This document shows positions 16,399 through 25,370 of a stretch of 37,014 nt of DNA, in pieces. The position numbers and the translations under genes are program-made. The DNA lies in assembly GCA_019747095.1 (NCBI GenBank), contig JAIERG010000104.1, forward strand, positions 1 to 37,014, in the 5' to 3' direction. Below the pieces are notes generated by a model. The model saw only the letters and a list, made by a program, of their open reading frames with translations. It searched no databases and was not told the DNA's origin. This stretch comes from Caulobacteraceae bacterium. Its GTDB lineage: Bacteria; Pseudomonadota; Alphaproteobacteria; Caulobacterales; Caulobacteraceae. Numbering within the stretch: the stretch's first letter is position 1; each line of letters opens with the position of its first letter.

Positions 16399-17085
16399 AT
16401 GCGGCTGTCGAGACGAGGACTGATTTTGGGTGGCTCCGCCATGCTGGCCGGTTGCGCCACTGCAGCGCCCCCACCGGCACCGATCACTGTTGCCGAACTG
16501 CAGCCCCCGCCTCCGCCCCAGCCGACCTATACGCCTGCTGTCCAGGTCACGCCCCCGCCGCTCGATCCGCAGCGTCTGGTCCGTCCTGAACTCATGAGCC
16601 GCGCCATGGCGGCGCTGGACATCCATCACGAGCGCCTGCCGCTACGCGACCGGATGTATCTCGTCGATTTCCGGAGATTTTCGGGCGAGCCTCGCCTTTA
16701 TGAGGTGGACCTCATCGGCGGGCGCGTCACGCCTTTCCGTACCACGCACGGACGGGGATCCGATCCGGAGCACTCCGGCTATGCGCGCCGGTTTTCGAAT
16801 GAGCCCGAAAGCTACATGTCCTCCGTGGGTGCCTATGCCACGGCGGGGGCCAGCTGGGGACCGCAGCAGGGGCCAAACGTTCTGCTGGATGGGTTGGAGT
16901 ACACGAACAATCTGGCGCGCGACCGTGCGATCATCGTTCACGGCGCGGACTATGCCGATCCCGAGTTTCTGGAACGGGAAGGCAAGCTTGGCCGGTCCTA
17001 CGGCTGTTTTTCGACGGCGCATGCCGACTTGCCGTTGCTGCGCGAGCGCATGGGGCAGGGACGTCTGCTTTTCGCCTTCGCTTAA
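16399..17085 (+). CDS. Murein L,D-transpeptidase catalytic domain family lipoprotein
   Basis: 228 residues from ATG 16399, with GAGGG about 7 bases upstream; an earlier in-frame ATG at 16354 would put 15 residues before the signal. The N-terminus L-S-R-R-G-L-I-L-G-G has a twin-arginine pattern, followed by a lipobox L-A-G-C (C19). A Pro-rich linker (about 23-55) leads to the catalytic region: I-V-H-G-A-D-Y-A-D-P then S-Y-G-C-F-S with catalytic C203, the His...Ser-x-Gly-Cys pattern of the YkuD-like type 2 domain. Such enzymes form or edit L,D cross-links in peptidoglycan. It ends 90 bases before fliF and carries the CtrA box just beyond its stop. Confidence 0.83.
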   Translation: MRLSRRGLILGGSAMLAGCATAAPPPAPITVAELQPPPPPQPTYTPAVQVTPPPLDPQRLVRPELMSRAMAALDIHHERLPLRDRMYLVDFRRFSGEPRLYEVDLIGGRVTPFRTTHGRGSDPEHSGYARRFSNEPESYMSSVGAYATAGASWGPQQGPNVLLDGLEYTNNLARDRAIIVHGADYADPEFLEREGKLGRSYGCFSTAHADLPLLRERMGQGRLLFAFA

Positions 17086-17094
17086 GGCCGTCGC

Positions 17095-17109
17095 TTAAAC
17101 AGCCATTAA
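17095..17109 (+). promoter_or_regulatory. CtrA binding site upstream of fliF
   Basis: TTAA-ACAGCCA-TTAA is a perfect match to the full CtrA consensus TTAA-N7-TTAA. It starts 81 bases before the fliF start codon. In Caulobacter the fliF operon is a class II flagellar operon switched on by the cell-cycle master regulator CtrA. The expected mode here is activation from near the -35 position. The downstream TTCTGCCTAGCG stretch (about 17126-17137) could hold the -10 element. Confidence 0.8.
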
Positions 17110-17175
17110 CCAGGGGGGCGGCAGTTTCTGCCTAGCGGGCAAGTCGACAGTCCGCGAGTACCTGGGTGGGGACGC

Positions 17176-18816
17176 GTGGGCGGCTTTACGGCGGCGTTGC
17201 AGAGATTCGGGATCGGTCGCCTCGCCATGGTGCTGGGCGTCGGCGCGGGTGTGACCGTCGCGCTGATCCTCTTGATGACCCGGATCGGTCAGGCGCCGGA
17301 CGCGCTGCTCTATTCAAACCTGGATCTGCGGGAAGCCGGCGAGATCACGGCCTCGCTTGAGCAGGCCGGCATTGCCTACGCTACGCGGGGAGACGGCTCG
17401 ACCATCCTCGTCAATCGCGATCAGGTCGGCGAGGCCCGATTGATGCTGGCCGGTCGTGGCCTCGTGACCTCGGGCTCGGTCGGCTACGAGATCTTCGACA
17501 CCCAGTCGGTGCTGGGCCAGACCGAGTTCCAGCAGCAGATCAACGAGCAGCGAGCCCTGCAGGGCGAGCTGGCGCGTACGATCATGTCCATGCGCGGCAT
17601 TTCTTCCGCCCGCGTGCAGATCGCCTTGCCCCGCCGTGAACTGTTCCAGTCCGAAGCGGCCGAGCCGACCGCAGCCGTTGTCGTTGGACTGGGCGGTCGA
17701 GCCCTGTCTGCTGATCAGGTGCGCGCCATCCGCAATGTCGTCGCGTCGTCTGTGCCGAACCTGAAACCCGGCAAGGTCACTGTCGTTGATGAAACCAACC
17801 AGACCCTCGCGGCTGCCGACGACGAGGAGGGTTTCACCTCGGCCACCGCGCGCGATGCCAAGGCGACGACCGAAGCTCAGCTACAGTCTCGCATCAAGGA
17901 CCTCGTCGAGGGTGTGGTCGGCGCGGGCGCGGCGCGTGTTCAGGTCACGGCCGACATCGAGATGGCGCGTTCCACCACCCAGGAGCAACGCTTCGACCCC
18001 GACGGCCAGGTCGTCCGCTCGACCTCGACCAATGGCAGCCAGTCCCAGGACACCACAGGCGTATCCGACGGTGGTGCGACGGCGGCCAACAACATCCCGG
18101 GCGGCGAGGCACCGAATGCGACCCCGCTCGGTTCGACCGAAACCGTCAATGGCGAGACCACCAACTACGAAATCTCCAACACCACCACCACCACGGTGAA
18201 GGAGCCGGGTGAGGTCAAGAAGCTGTCTGTCGCTGTCGCCGTGGACGGCAAGCTCACGCCGGCGGCCGAGCCTGGTGGAGAGCCGACCTATGAACCGCGT
18301 TCGGCCGAGGAAATCGCGCAGATCGAGGAGCTGGTGAAGGCGGCCATGGGCTTCGACGAGGCCCGGGGAGACCAGGTCCGCGTGACGAACGTCCGCTTCA
18401 ACCGGGATGCCCTGGTCACGGCAGGGGGCACCGATGGCGGTGATCCGCTATTCAACTTTACCAAGAACGACATCATGCGCGGCGTGGAGCTTTTGGTGCT
18501 CCTGATCACAGGGCTGCTGCTCATCTTCTTTGTCCTGCGTCCGCTGATGAAATCGGCGTCGACCGGCGGTGTTCCGGCACTTGCGGCGGCCCAGGGCGCG
18601 GCCGGCGGACCGGTCCCTGTGACCTCGCTGCAGACGACGGTCGTGGGCGGGGCGATGGGGCAGCTGCCGGGGCCGTCCGAAATGGAGCAGCGCATCGACA
18701 TCGCGCGCATCGAGGGCCAGGTGAAGGCCTCGTCCGTCAAGAAGGTCGCCGAGTTCGTCGAGAAGCATCCGGAGGAGTCGACCTCGATCCTCCGTAGCTG
18801 GGTGCATGAGGGCTGA
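17176..18816 (+). CDS. fliF: Flagellar MS-ring protein FliF
   Basis: 546 residues from a GTG at 17176, preceded by GGTGGGG. FliF forms the inner-membrane MS ring, the base on which the flagellar motor and export gate assemble. Two membrane helices flank the periplasmic part: residues about 17-37 and about 437-457. The YscJ/FliF domain (about 40-215) and the FliF C-terminal ring domain follow. A Ser/Thr/Asn-rich insertion lies around 275-340. The C-terminal tail (about 500-546), with [19 protein letters not shown], is the FliG-binding segment. It opens the class II operon and overlaps fliG by one base (TGATG). Confidence 0.95.
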   Translation: MGGFTAALQRFGIGRLAMVLGVGAGVTVALILLMTRIGQAPDALLYSNLDLREAGEITASLEQAGIAYATRGDGSTILVNRDQVGEARLMLAGRGLVTSGSVGYEIFDTQSVLGQTEFQQQINEQRALQGELARTIMSMRGISSARVQIALPRRELFQSEAAEPTAAVVVGLGGRALSADQVRAIRNVVASSVPNLKPGKVTVVDETNQTLAAADDEEGFTSATARDAKATTEAQLQSRIKDLVEGVVGAGAARVQVTADIEMARSTTQEQRFDPDGQVVRSTSTNGSQSQDTTGVSDGGATAANNIPGGEAPNATPLGSTETVNGETTNYEISNTTTTTVKEPGEVKKLSVAVAVDGKLTPAAEPGGEPTYEPRSAEEIAQIEELVKAAMGFDEARGDQVRVTNVRFNRDALVTAGGTDGGDPLFNFTKNDIMRGVELLVLLITGLLLIFFVLRPLMKSASTGGVPALAAAQGAAGGPVPVTSLQTTVVGGAMGQLPGPSEMEQRIDIARIEGQVKASSVKKVAEFVEKHPEESTSILRSWVHEG

Positions 18817-19850
18817 TGGCCCGGACAGCCGCCAAGAAAGCTTCGGTCGACGACGCCAAGAAGCTGTCCGGGCCTGAGAAGGCGGCGGTCATCCTTCTGG
18901 CGCTCGGCGAGGACCACACCCGTCTTTGGCAGGGCCTTGATGAGGAGGAGGTCAAGGAGATCTCCCAGGCCATGGCCGCGCTTGGCACGGTCAGTTCATC
19001 GGTCGTCGAGGAACTGATGGTCGAGTTCGTGTCGGGCATGTCTGGCTCGGGCTCGGTGATGGGCAGCTTCGAGCAGACCCAACGCCTGCTCGCCTCCTTC
19101 ATGCCGCCCGAGCGGGTCGAAGGGCTGATGGAGGAGATCCGGGGTCCGGCCGGCCGGACCATGTGGGACAAGCTCGGCAATGTGAATGAGGCCGTCCTCG
19201 CCAACTACCTCAAGAACGAATACCCCCAGACCGTCGCGGTGGTCCTGTCCAAGGTGAAACCCGACCACGCCGCGCGCGTGCTGACATCCCTGCCCGAGGA
19301 TTTCGCGCTCGAGTGCGTCCAGCGGATGCTGCGCATGGAACCGGTCCAGCGCGAGATCCTGGACAAGATCGAGCAGACGCTCAGAACCGAGTTCATGTCG
19401 AACCTGGCGCGTACGTCCAAGCGCGACAGCCATGAAATGATGGCCGACATCTTCAACAGCTTCGACCGTCAGACCGAAGCCCGTTTCATCGGGGCCCTCG
19501 AAGAGCGGAACCGCGAGTCCGCCGAACGCATCCGCGCTCTGATGTTCGTGTTCGAGGACCTGTCCAAGCTCGACCCCGGCGGGGTCCAGACCCTGCTTCG
19601 CGCGGTCGAGAAGGATCAGCTGGCGCTCGCCCTTAAGGGGGCATCGGAAAGTCTGCGCGAGATGTTCTTCACCAACATGTCCGAGCGCGCCTCCAAGATC
19701 ATGCGCGAGGACATGGAGTCGATGGGCCCGGTGCGTCTGAAAGACGTCGATACAGCCCAGATGGCCATGGTCACCGTGGCCAAGGACCTCGCGGCGCGCG
19801 GCGAGATCATGCTGGCGGGCGCGTCTGGCGATGACGAGCTGATCTACTGA
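18816..19850 (+). CDS. fliG: Flagellar motor switch protein FliG
   Basis: 344 residues, standard length. FliG links FliF to the C ring and carries the stator-facing torque helix. The N-terminal domain starts [15 protein letters not shown]. The middle domain has the [12 protein letters not shown] segment equivalent to the E-H-P-Q-T motif. The C-terminal region has M-F-V-F-E-D-L followed by charged D, R and E residues of the torque helix (about 230-300). ATG 18816 shares its A with the fliF stop; the stop is one base before the flbE start. Translational coupling along the operon is likely. Confidence 0.95.
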   Translation: MARTAAKKASVDDAKKLSGPEKAAVILLALGEDHTRLWQGLDEEEVKEISQAMAALGTVSSSVVEELMVEFVSGMSGSGSVMGSFEQTQRLLASFMPPERVEGLMEEIRGPAGRTMWDKLGNVNEAVLANYLKNEYPQTVAVVLSKVKPDHAARVLTSLPEDFALECVQRMLRMEPVQREILDKIEQTLRTEFMSNLARTSKRDSHEMMADIFNSFDRQTEARFIGALEERNRESAERIRALMFVFEDLSKLDPGGVQTLLRAVEKDQLALALKGASESLREMFFTNMSERASKIMREDMESMGPVRLKDVDTAQMAMVTVAKDLAARGEIMLAGASGDDELIY

Positions 19851-19851
19851 C

Positions 19852-20514
19852 ATGACCCAGTCCGCTCCGCTCAACGTCCGGCCCTTCGCCTTCGACACCG
19901 AATTCGACGAGGCGGGTACGGTGGTGCGTGCATCGACCTTCCGGCCCATGAAGCGCGCCTACATGCCCGCCGAGGTCGAGGCCCTGGTGGCCCAGGCCCG
20001 GCTGGAGGCCCGCGAAGCGGCGCTGGCCGAGATCGACAGCATCCGTGCCATGGCCATGGCCGCCATCGGCCAGGCCCTGGCCGATGTCATGCCGACGCTT
20101 CAGCGGGTTGCCCAGACCCACCGCGAACAGTCCGCCGAACTGGCCCTGACCGCCGCGCGGGTCATCGCTGCCTCAGCCCTCGACCGTCTGCCGCTAGGCC
20201 CCCTCCAGTCCGCGCTGGAGACCCTGGGCCAGGAGATCGATGCCACGCCTCGTCTCGTCATCCGCGCCTCGGGCTTGGACGATGAGGCTCGCGCCAAAGT
20301 CGAGGCTGCGGCCACCGACGCGGGTTTCACCGGTGCCGTTGCGTTTCGCGACGACCCGGCTCTCCCCATCGCTGCCTTCGCTTTGGAATGGGCCGACGGT
20401 CGCGCCGACTTCGACCCTGCGGCGGTCGCTGACCGTCTGTCGACGACTCTGCAGTCCGCGCTCGCCGCCGAGGCCGGACATGCCGAACCCCTTTCCTCCC
20501 GGAGTGACTTCTGA
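19852..20514 (+). CDS. flbE: FliH-like flagellar assembly protein FlbE
   Basis: 220 residues. The position between fliG and fliN, and the N-terminal R-P-F-A-F-D-T-E-F-D segment, identify it as the Caulobacter FlbE/FliH-type protein, which regulates the export ATPase FliI. Residues about 40-110 are Ala/Glu/Gln-rich and predicted helical or coiled-coil (A-Q-A-R-L-E-A-R-E-A-A-L-A-E), as in FliH. A C-terminal alpha/beta part with V-I-R-A-S and D-G-R-A-D-F-D matches the FliH/HrpE/YscL end. The stop TGA overlaps the fliN ATG by one base. Confidence 0.85.
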   Translation: MTQSAPLNVRPFAFDTEFDEAGTVVRASTFRPMKRAYMPAEVEALVAQARLEAREAALAEIDSIRAMAMAAIGQALADVMPTLQRVAQTHREQSAELALTAARVIAASALDRLPLGPLQSALETLGQEIDATPRLVIRASGLDDEARAKVEAAATDAGFTGAVAFRDDPALPIAAFALEWADGRADFDPAAVADRLSTTLQSALAAEAGHAEPLSSRSDF

Positions 20515-20843
20515 TGGCCGACGATCTCGCTCTTGAAGAGTTCCCTGAATCCACGGCTCTGGCCACCGTCGAGGACGCGACCGAGAAAGCCGCTGTCGAC
20601 CTGGCGCCGGTTTTCGATGTGCCGGTCAACATCTCGGCCGTGCTCGGCAAGACCCACATGACGGTCGCCCAACTGCTCAAGCTCAACCGGGGCTCGGTGC
20701 TGGAGCTGGACCGCAAGGTCGGCGAGGCCATCGATATCTTCGTCAACAATCGTCTGGTCGCCCGCGGGGAGGTCGTCGTCGTCGAAGACCGCCTGGGCGT
20801 GACCATGACGGAAATCATCAAGACCGAGGACCAGGCCGCTTAA
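20514..20843 (+). CDS. fliN: Flagellar motor switch protein FliN
   Basis: 109 residues. SpoA-fold C-ring component that, with FliM and FliG, controls rotation direction and docks the export apparatus. An acidic N-terminus (about 1-35) is followed by V-P-V-N-I-S-A-V-L-G-K-T (37-48), L-L-K-L-N-R-G-S-V-L-E-L-D, D-I-F-V-N-N-R-L-V-A-R-G-E-V-V-V-V-E and G-V-T-M-T-E-I-I, the canonical FliN pattern. It overlaps flbE by one base; flbD begins 39 bases after its stop. Confidence 0.95.
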   Translation: MADDLALEEFPESTALATVEDATEKAAVDLAPVFDVPVNISAVLGKTHMTVAQLLKLNRGSVLELDRKVGEAIDIFVNNRLVARGEVVVVEDRLGVTMTEIIKTEDQAA

Positions 20844-20882
20844 GGCCCGGTGTTCGACAGTAGGCTCTGAAGGAGAAGACCC

Positions 20883-22280
20883 ATGCGGCTTCTGGTGGTC
20901 GGACGGCTCAGCGGACAGCTGGCGGCGGCGGTGAAGATGGCCATGGCGCACGGCGCCAAGGTCAACCACGTCGAGCGCACGGACCAGGCGACGGAGCAGC
21001 TCCGGCGCGGGCAGGGCGCCGACTTGCTCATGGTCGACTACAACCTCGATATCGGGGCTCTCATCGCCGCCAATGAGGCCGAGCGGATCTTCGTGCCGGT
21101 CGTGGCCTGCGGCGTCGACAATGACGCGGATAAGGCCGCAGCCGCCATCCGCGCCGGGGCCAAGGAGTTCATTCCCCTGCCGCCCGAGGCCGACCTGATC
21201 GCTGCGGTCCTGGCGGCTGTCGCCGATGACGAGCGGCCCATGATCTCGGCCGATCCGGCCATGAAGGCGGTGACCCAGCTGGCCGATCAGGTCGCGCGGT
21301 CCGAGGCCTCCATCCTGATCACCGGCGAAAGCGGCGTCGGCAAGGAAGTGATGGCGCGCTATCTGCACACCCACTCCAAGCGCGCCGAGCGACCCTTCAT
21401 CAGCGTCAACTGCGCCGCCATCCCCGACAACCTGCTGGAATCCGAGTTGTTCGGGCATGAGAAGGGCGCCTTCACCGGCGCGGTGGCTCGCCGGATCGGC
21501 AAGTTCGAGGAGGCCGACGGCGGCACCCTGCTGCTGGACGAAATCTCGGAGATGGACGCCCGTCTCCAGGCCAAGTTGCTTCGCGCTATCCAGGAGCGGG
21601 TCATCGACCGCGTCGGCGGGACCAAGCCGGTCCCGGTCAACATCCGCATCATCGCCACGTCCAACCGCGATCTGGCCAAGGCCGTGGCCGAAGGCACGTT
21701 CCGCGAGGACCTGCTGTATCGCCTGAACGTGGTGAACCTGCGCCTGCCATCGCTGCGGGAGCGTCCGGGTGACATCGCCGTGCTGGCCGATCATTTCGTC
21801 AAGAAATACGCCAACGCCAACGGCGTGCCTGTCCGGCCCCTGTCTGTCGATGCACGCCGGGCGCTTGCCGCTCATCGCTGGCCCGGCAATGTCCGCGAGC
21901 TCGAGAACGCCATGCACCGCGCGGTTCTGCTGGCCGTCGGCGCTGAGATCGATGTGGACGCCATCCGCCTGCCGGATGGTCAACCGTTGTCCGGTGCTGT
22001 GGGCGGGTCTGTGGACACCGGTCCGGCCGCCCGCGCGGCCCAGACGGCGGATGCCGTGTCGCGCGCCTATGTCGGCCAGACCGTTGCCCAGATGGAGAAG
22101 ACGCTGATCCTCGACACCCTGGCGCACTGCCTCGGCAACCGGACCCATGCCGCCAACATCCTGGGCATTTCGATCCGGACGCTACGCAACAAGCTGAACG
22201 AATACGCCGACGAAGGTACGCAGATCATCGCCCCCCAGACGGGTATCGCCGGAACGGGCTATAGCGCGAGCGCGGCGTGA
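20883..22280 (+). CDS. flbD: Sigma-54 dependent flagellar transcription activator FlbD
   Basis: 465 residues, ATG 20883 with GAAGGAGAAG upstream. An NtrC-type activator with three domains. The receiver-like domain (1-115) keeps an Asp at 52 but has lost the acidic pair after strand 1 (V-V-G-R) and the conserved Lys (I-P-L-P-P), so it is degenerate. The AAA+ domain (about 120-350) has G-E-S-G-V-G-K-E, the sigma-54 contact loop G-A-F-T-G-A and L-L-L-D-E-I-S. The Fis-type helix-turn-helix at the end reads N-R-T-H-A-A-N-I-L-G-I-S-I-R-T-L-R-N-K. In Caulobacter FlbD activates class III/IV sigma-54 flagellar promoters, represses fliF, and is controlled by FliX instead of a kinase; FliX is not in this window. 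The stop overlaps the bla start by one base. Confidence 0.95.
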   Translation: MRLLVVGRLSGQLAAAVKMAMAHGAKVNHVERTDQATEQLRRGQGADLLMVDYNLDIGALIAANEAERIFVPVVACGVDNDADKAAAAIRAGAKEFIPLPPEADLIAAVLAAVADDERPMISADPAMKAVTQLADQVARSEASILITGESGVGKEVMARYLHTHSKRAERPFISVNCAAIPDNLLESELFGHEKGAFTGAVARRIGKFEEADGGTLLLDEISEMDARLQAKLLRAIQERVIDRVGGTKPVPVNIRIIATSNRDLAKAVAEGTFREDLLYRLNVVNLRLPSLRERPGDIAVLADHFVKKYANANGVPVRPLSVDARRALAAHRWPGNVRELENAMHRAVLLAVGAEIDVDAIRLPDGQPLSGAVGGSVDTGPAARAAQTADAVSRAYVGQTVAQMEKTLILDTLAHCLGNRTHAANILGISIRTLRNKLNEYADEGTQIIAPQTGIAGTGYSASAA

Positions 22281-23169
22281 TGGATCGCAGGACCGTCCTC
22301 GCGGCTCTGGGCGGTCTCGGACTGATCGGTTGTGCGCGCGAGGAACCGTTGGCGCCTGTCGCCGAACCCGCTCCCGTTGCCCCGGAGACCTTTGACCTCT
22401 CCGCCCTCGAGGCCAGCGAGGGCGGCCGCCTCGGATTCGCGGCCAAGGACGCGGGCACGGGTCGGGTCTTGGCGTGGCGTGGAGAAGAGCGGTTTGTCTA
22501 CTGCTCGACCTTCAAGATGTACCTGGCCGCCGCGACCCTGTTGCGCGTTCAGGGCGGCGAGGAGCGACTGGATCGATGATCCCCGTCACTCGCGCCGACA
22601 TGGTGAACCACGCACCCGTCACCGAGCCGGCGATCGGTTCCGCTCTCAGCGTCGAGGCCCTGATGAAGGGCACCGTCGAGGTGTCCGACAATCCAGCCGC
22701 CAATCTCCTGCTCAGGGCCATGGGCGGGCTGGAGCCAATGCGGTCCTTCTATCGAAGCATCGGTGATGCCACCACGCGCGTTGACCGTTTCGAGCCCGAA
22801 ATGAACCGGCTGGATGGCGACAAGGATACCATCCAGCCGCTGCAGTCGCTGTCCAACCTCCAGACCCTGCTGATCGATGCGGACACGCCACTGTCCGAGG
22901 CATCCAGGGCCCTTCTGCTGCACTGGATGTTCGAGTCTCCGACCGGCCTGGGACGGATCAAGGCGGGTGTTCCCGACGGCTGGCGTGTGGCGCACAAGAC
23001 GGGCACGGGCGGCTATGGCCCCACCAACGATATCGGCGTCCTCTACCCGCCATCCGGGGCGCCGGTGATCGTGGCGGCCTACTACCACGCGACCTCAGAC
23101 GACCCGAAGAACGAGGCGGTCATCGCCGAGGCGACGCGCATGGCCCTGGTTGAGCTCGGGCGCGCATGA
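22280..23169 (+). pseudogene. Class A beta-lactamase, split by a -1 frameshift
   Basis: The first frame (22280-22579, 99 residues) has a lipoprotein-like signal (L-G-L-I-G-C) and the active-site Y-C-S-T-F-K with S76 and K79, and stops at TGA 22577-22579. The rest of the enzyme continues without any gap in another frame from ATG 22576 to 23169 (197 residues): S-D-N (37-39), the omega-loop R-F-E-P-E-M-N with the E166 equivalent, and H-K-T-G-T-G-G (140-146). All class A catalytic elements are therefore present, but on two polypeptides. A single missing base between CG and ATG explains it. The break falls on an ATGA overlap, so re-initiation could still make both halves. The gene sits inside the flagellar operon, overlapping flbD by 1 nt and flhA by 4 nt. 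A sequencing error is possible. Confidence 0.85.
22576..22579 (+). promoter_or_regulatory. ATGA stop/start overlap at the beta-lactamase frameshift
   Basis: TGA at 22577-22579 ends the N-terminal half, and ATG at 22576-22578 opens the C-terminal half in the new frame. The second polypeptide would begin M-I-P-V-T-R-A-D-M, exactly where the family sequence continues. GGCGAGGAGCG at 22555-22565 lies about 11-15 bases upstream and could serve as a ribosome site. This geometry is the same as the functional ATGA couplings elsewhere in the window. Confidence 0.55.
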
Positions 23170-25271
23170 CCGACGCTCCCATCCTGATGAAGGACGGCCT
23201 CGCGCGCCCCTCCGGTTCTGATATTCGCGGCTGGTTGCTGCGTAGCGAAGTCGGCATGGCCATCGGGGTGATCGGTGTCATCCTGCTGTTGATCCTGCCG
23301 GTCCCTAAGGTCCTGCTGGATCTGCTTCTGGCGATCTCGCTGGTGTCGTCGGTGCTGATCCTGATGACGGCGCTGATGATGAAGAAGCCGCTGGACTTCG
23401 CAATCTTCCCGACGGTCCTTCTGGTCTCAACCCTGTTCCGGCTGGGCCTGAATCTGGCCTCGACCCGCCTGGTGCTCAGCCACGGCCACGAAGGGCACGA
23501 TGCGGCCGGTCAGGTGATCGCCGCCTTCGGTTCGCTGATGATGGGGGGCAACTTCATCATCGGGGTCATCATCTTCGCCATCATCCTGGTGGTGAACTTC
23601 GTCGTGATCACCAAGGGCTCGACCCGGATCGCGGAGGTCAGCGCCCGGTTCACCCTGGACTCCATGCCGGGCAAGCAGATGGCGATCGACGCCGACCTGT
23701 CGAGCGGCCTCATCACCGAGGATCAGGCCAAGCTTCGGCGCAAGGAGCTGGAACAGGAATCGACCTTCTTCGGGGCCATGGACGGTGCGTCCAAGTTCGT
23801 GCGCGGCGACGCCGTCGCTGGCCTCGTGATCGTCTTCATCAACGTGATCGGCGGCATCCTCATCGGGACTCTCCAGCACGACCTCCCTTTGGGCGACGCG
23901 GCCAACACCTACATCCAGCTGTCCGTGGGCGATGGTCTGGTGACGCAGGTCCCAGCCATCATCATCTCGATCGCTGCGGGTTTTCTGGTCTCCAAGGCCG
24001 GTGTCGAAGGCTCGGCGGACAAGGCGCTCGTCAGCCAGCTGGCGACCAACCCGATCAGCCTCGGCATGGTTGCAGGCGCGTCAGCATTGCTGGCGGTCAT
24101 TCCTGGCATGCCGATAATTCCGTTCCTTGGACTGGCGGCGGGGGCAGGGTTCATGGCCTGGCGGCTCGGCCGGGCCAGGCTGAAGCCTCTCCCCGCCGAG
24201 ACCGATGCGGCCACAGCCAAGCCCAAGGAGGACGTCGAAGAGCCGATCGCCACGGCCCTGACCATCGATGAGGTCAAGATTGAGCTTGGCTATTCGCTTC
24301 TGGCGCTGATCAACGATCTGGAGGGCCGTCGTCTGACCGATCAGGTCCGGGCGTTGCGTCGCGCCCTGGCCCAGGAGTTCGGCTTCGTCATGCCGTCGGT
24401 CCGGATCCTCGACAACATGCGCCTGCCGACCCAGGGCTACGCCATTCGCATCAAGGAGATGGAGGCTGGCACCGGCGAGGTCCGTCTCGGTTCCCTGATG
24501 GCCATGGATCCGGCGGGTCGCCAGGTGGAACTCCCCGGGGAGCACACAAGGGAACCTGCGTTCGGCCTGCCTGCCACCTGGATCGACGAAAATCTGCGCG
24601 AGGAGGCGACCTTCCGCGGCTATACCATCGTTGACCCCTCGACAGTGCTGACCACCCATCTGACCGAGATCCTCAAGGAGAACATGGCCGACCTGCTCTC
24701 CTACGCAGAGGTACAGAAGTTGCTGAAGGAGCTGGGCGAGGAAGAGAAGAAGCTGGTCGATGAGCTGATCCCCTCGGTCGTTTCCGTGACCACTCTCCAG
24801 CGCGTTCTACAGGCCCTGCTGCGCGAGAAGGTCTCGATCCGTGATCTGGGGGCCATCCTGGAGGGCCTGGCCGAGGCCGCGCCGCACTCCACCTCGGTCA
24901 CGACGCTGGTCGAACATGTGCGGACGCGTCTGGCCCGTCAGCTTTGCTGGCAGCACAAGGGCGAGGACGGGGCCCTGCCCATCGTCACCTTGTCGCCGGA
25001 ATGGGAGGCCGCCTTCGCCGAGGCCCTGGTCGGCCAGGGCGAGGACAAGCAACTGGCCATGGCGCCGTCCCGGCTTCAGGACTTCATCCGCAATGTCCGC
25101 GACGTGTTCGAGCGCATCGCCATGTCGGGGGAGCAGGCGGTGCTGCTGACCGGCCCGCAGATCCGGCCCTATGTCCGATCCATCATCGAGCGCTTCCGGG
25201 GTCAGACCGTTGTGATGAGCCAGAACGAGGTCCATCCGCGCGCGCGGCTGCGGACGCTTGGGTCGGTGTGA
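23166..25271 (+). CDS. flhA: Flagellar biosynthesis protein FlhA
   Basis: 701 residues, full length. FlhA forms the nonameric ring of the flagellar type III export gate. The N-terminal half (about 25-330) contains the expected set of membrane helices and the conserved cytoplasmic loop around A-R-F-T-L-D-S-M-P-G-K-Q-M-A-I-D-A-D-L (about 158-178). The C-terminal cytoplasmic domain (about 350-701) binds export substrates and chaperones and ends with a nucleotide-like fold typical of the family. ATG 23166 overlaps the TGA of the beta-lactamase C-terminal half as ATGA, so flhA translation may depend on ribosomes arriving from bla. Confidence 0.95.
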   Translation: MTDAPILMKDGLARPSGSDIRGWLLRSEVGMAIGVIGVILLLILPVPKVLLDLLLAISLVSSVLILMTALMMKKPLDFAIFPTVLLVSTLFRLGLNLASTRLVLSHGHEGHDAAGQVIAAFGSLMMGGNFIIGVIIFAIILVVNFVVITKGSTRIAEVSARFTLDSMPGKQMAIDADLSSGLITEDQAKLRRKELEQESTFFGAMDGASKFVRGDAVAGLVIVFINVIGGILIGTLQHDLPLGDAANTYIQLSVGDGLVTQVPAIIISIAAGFLVSKAGVEGSADKALVSQLATNPISLGMVAGASALLAVIPGMPIIPFLGLAAGAGFMAWRLGRARLKPLPAETDAATAKPKEDVEEPIATALTIDEVKIELGYSLLALINDLEGRRLTDQVRALRRALAQEFGFVMPSVRILDNMRLPTQGYAIRIKEMEAGTGEVRLGSLMAMDPAGRQVELPGEHTREPAFGLPATWIDENLREEATFRGYTIVDPSTVLTTHLTEILKENMADLLSYAEVQKLLKELGEEEKKLVDELIPSVVSVTTLQRVLQALLREKVSIRDLGAILEGLAEAAPHSTSVTTLVEHVRTRLARQLCWQHKGEDGALPIVTLSPEWEAAFAEALVGQGEDKQLAMAPSRLQDFIRNVRDVFERIAMSGEQAVLLTGPQIRPYVRSIIERFRGQTVVMSQNEVHPRARLRTLGSV

Positions 25272-25370
25272 CGCATTCGCCGATTACGGGACCTTCATTT
25301 GACGGTGACAGTCTCGTGCCTATGGTCGGAAAAAGGCCCTTCGGCCGCCTGACCGGACGTTCTCCCGCCC

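Noticed and set aside
20100..22148. A 682-codon minus-strand frame opposite flbE, fliN and flbD
   Set aside because: It spans three well-supported flagellar genes and shows only composition-driven sequence.
22277..22579. The beta-lactamase N-terminal half as a separate small lipoprotein
   Set aside because: The STFK active site and seamless continuation in the other frame show it is the first part of one enzyme gene.
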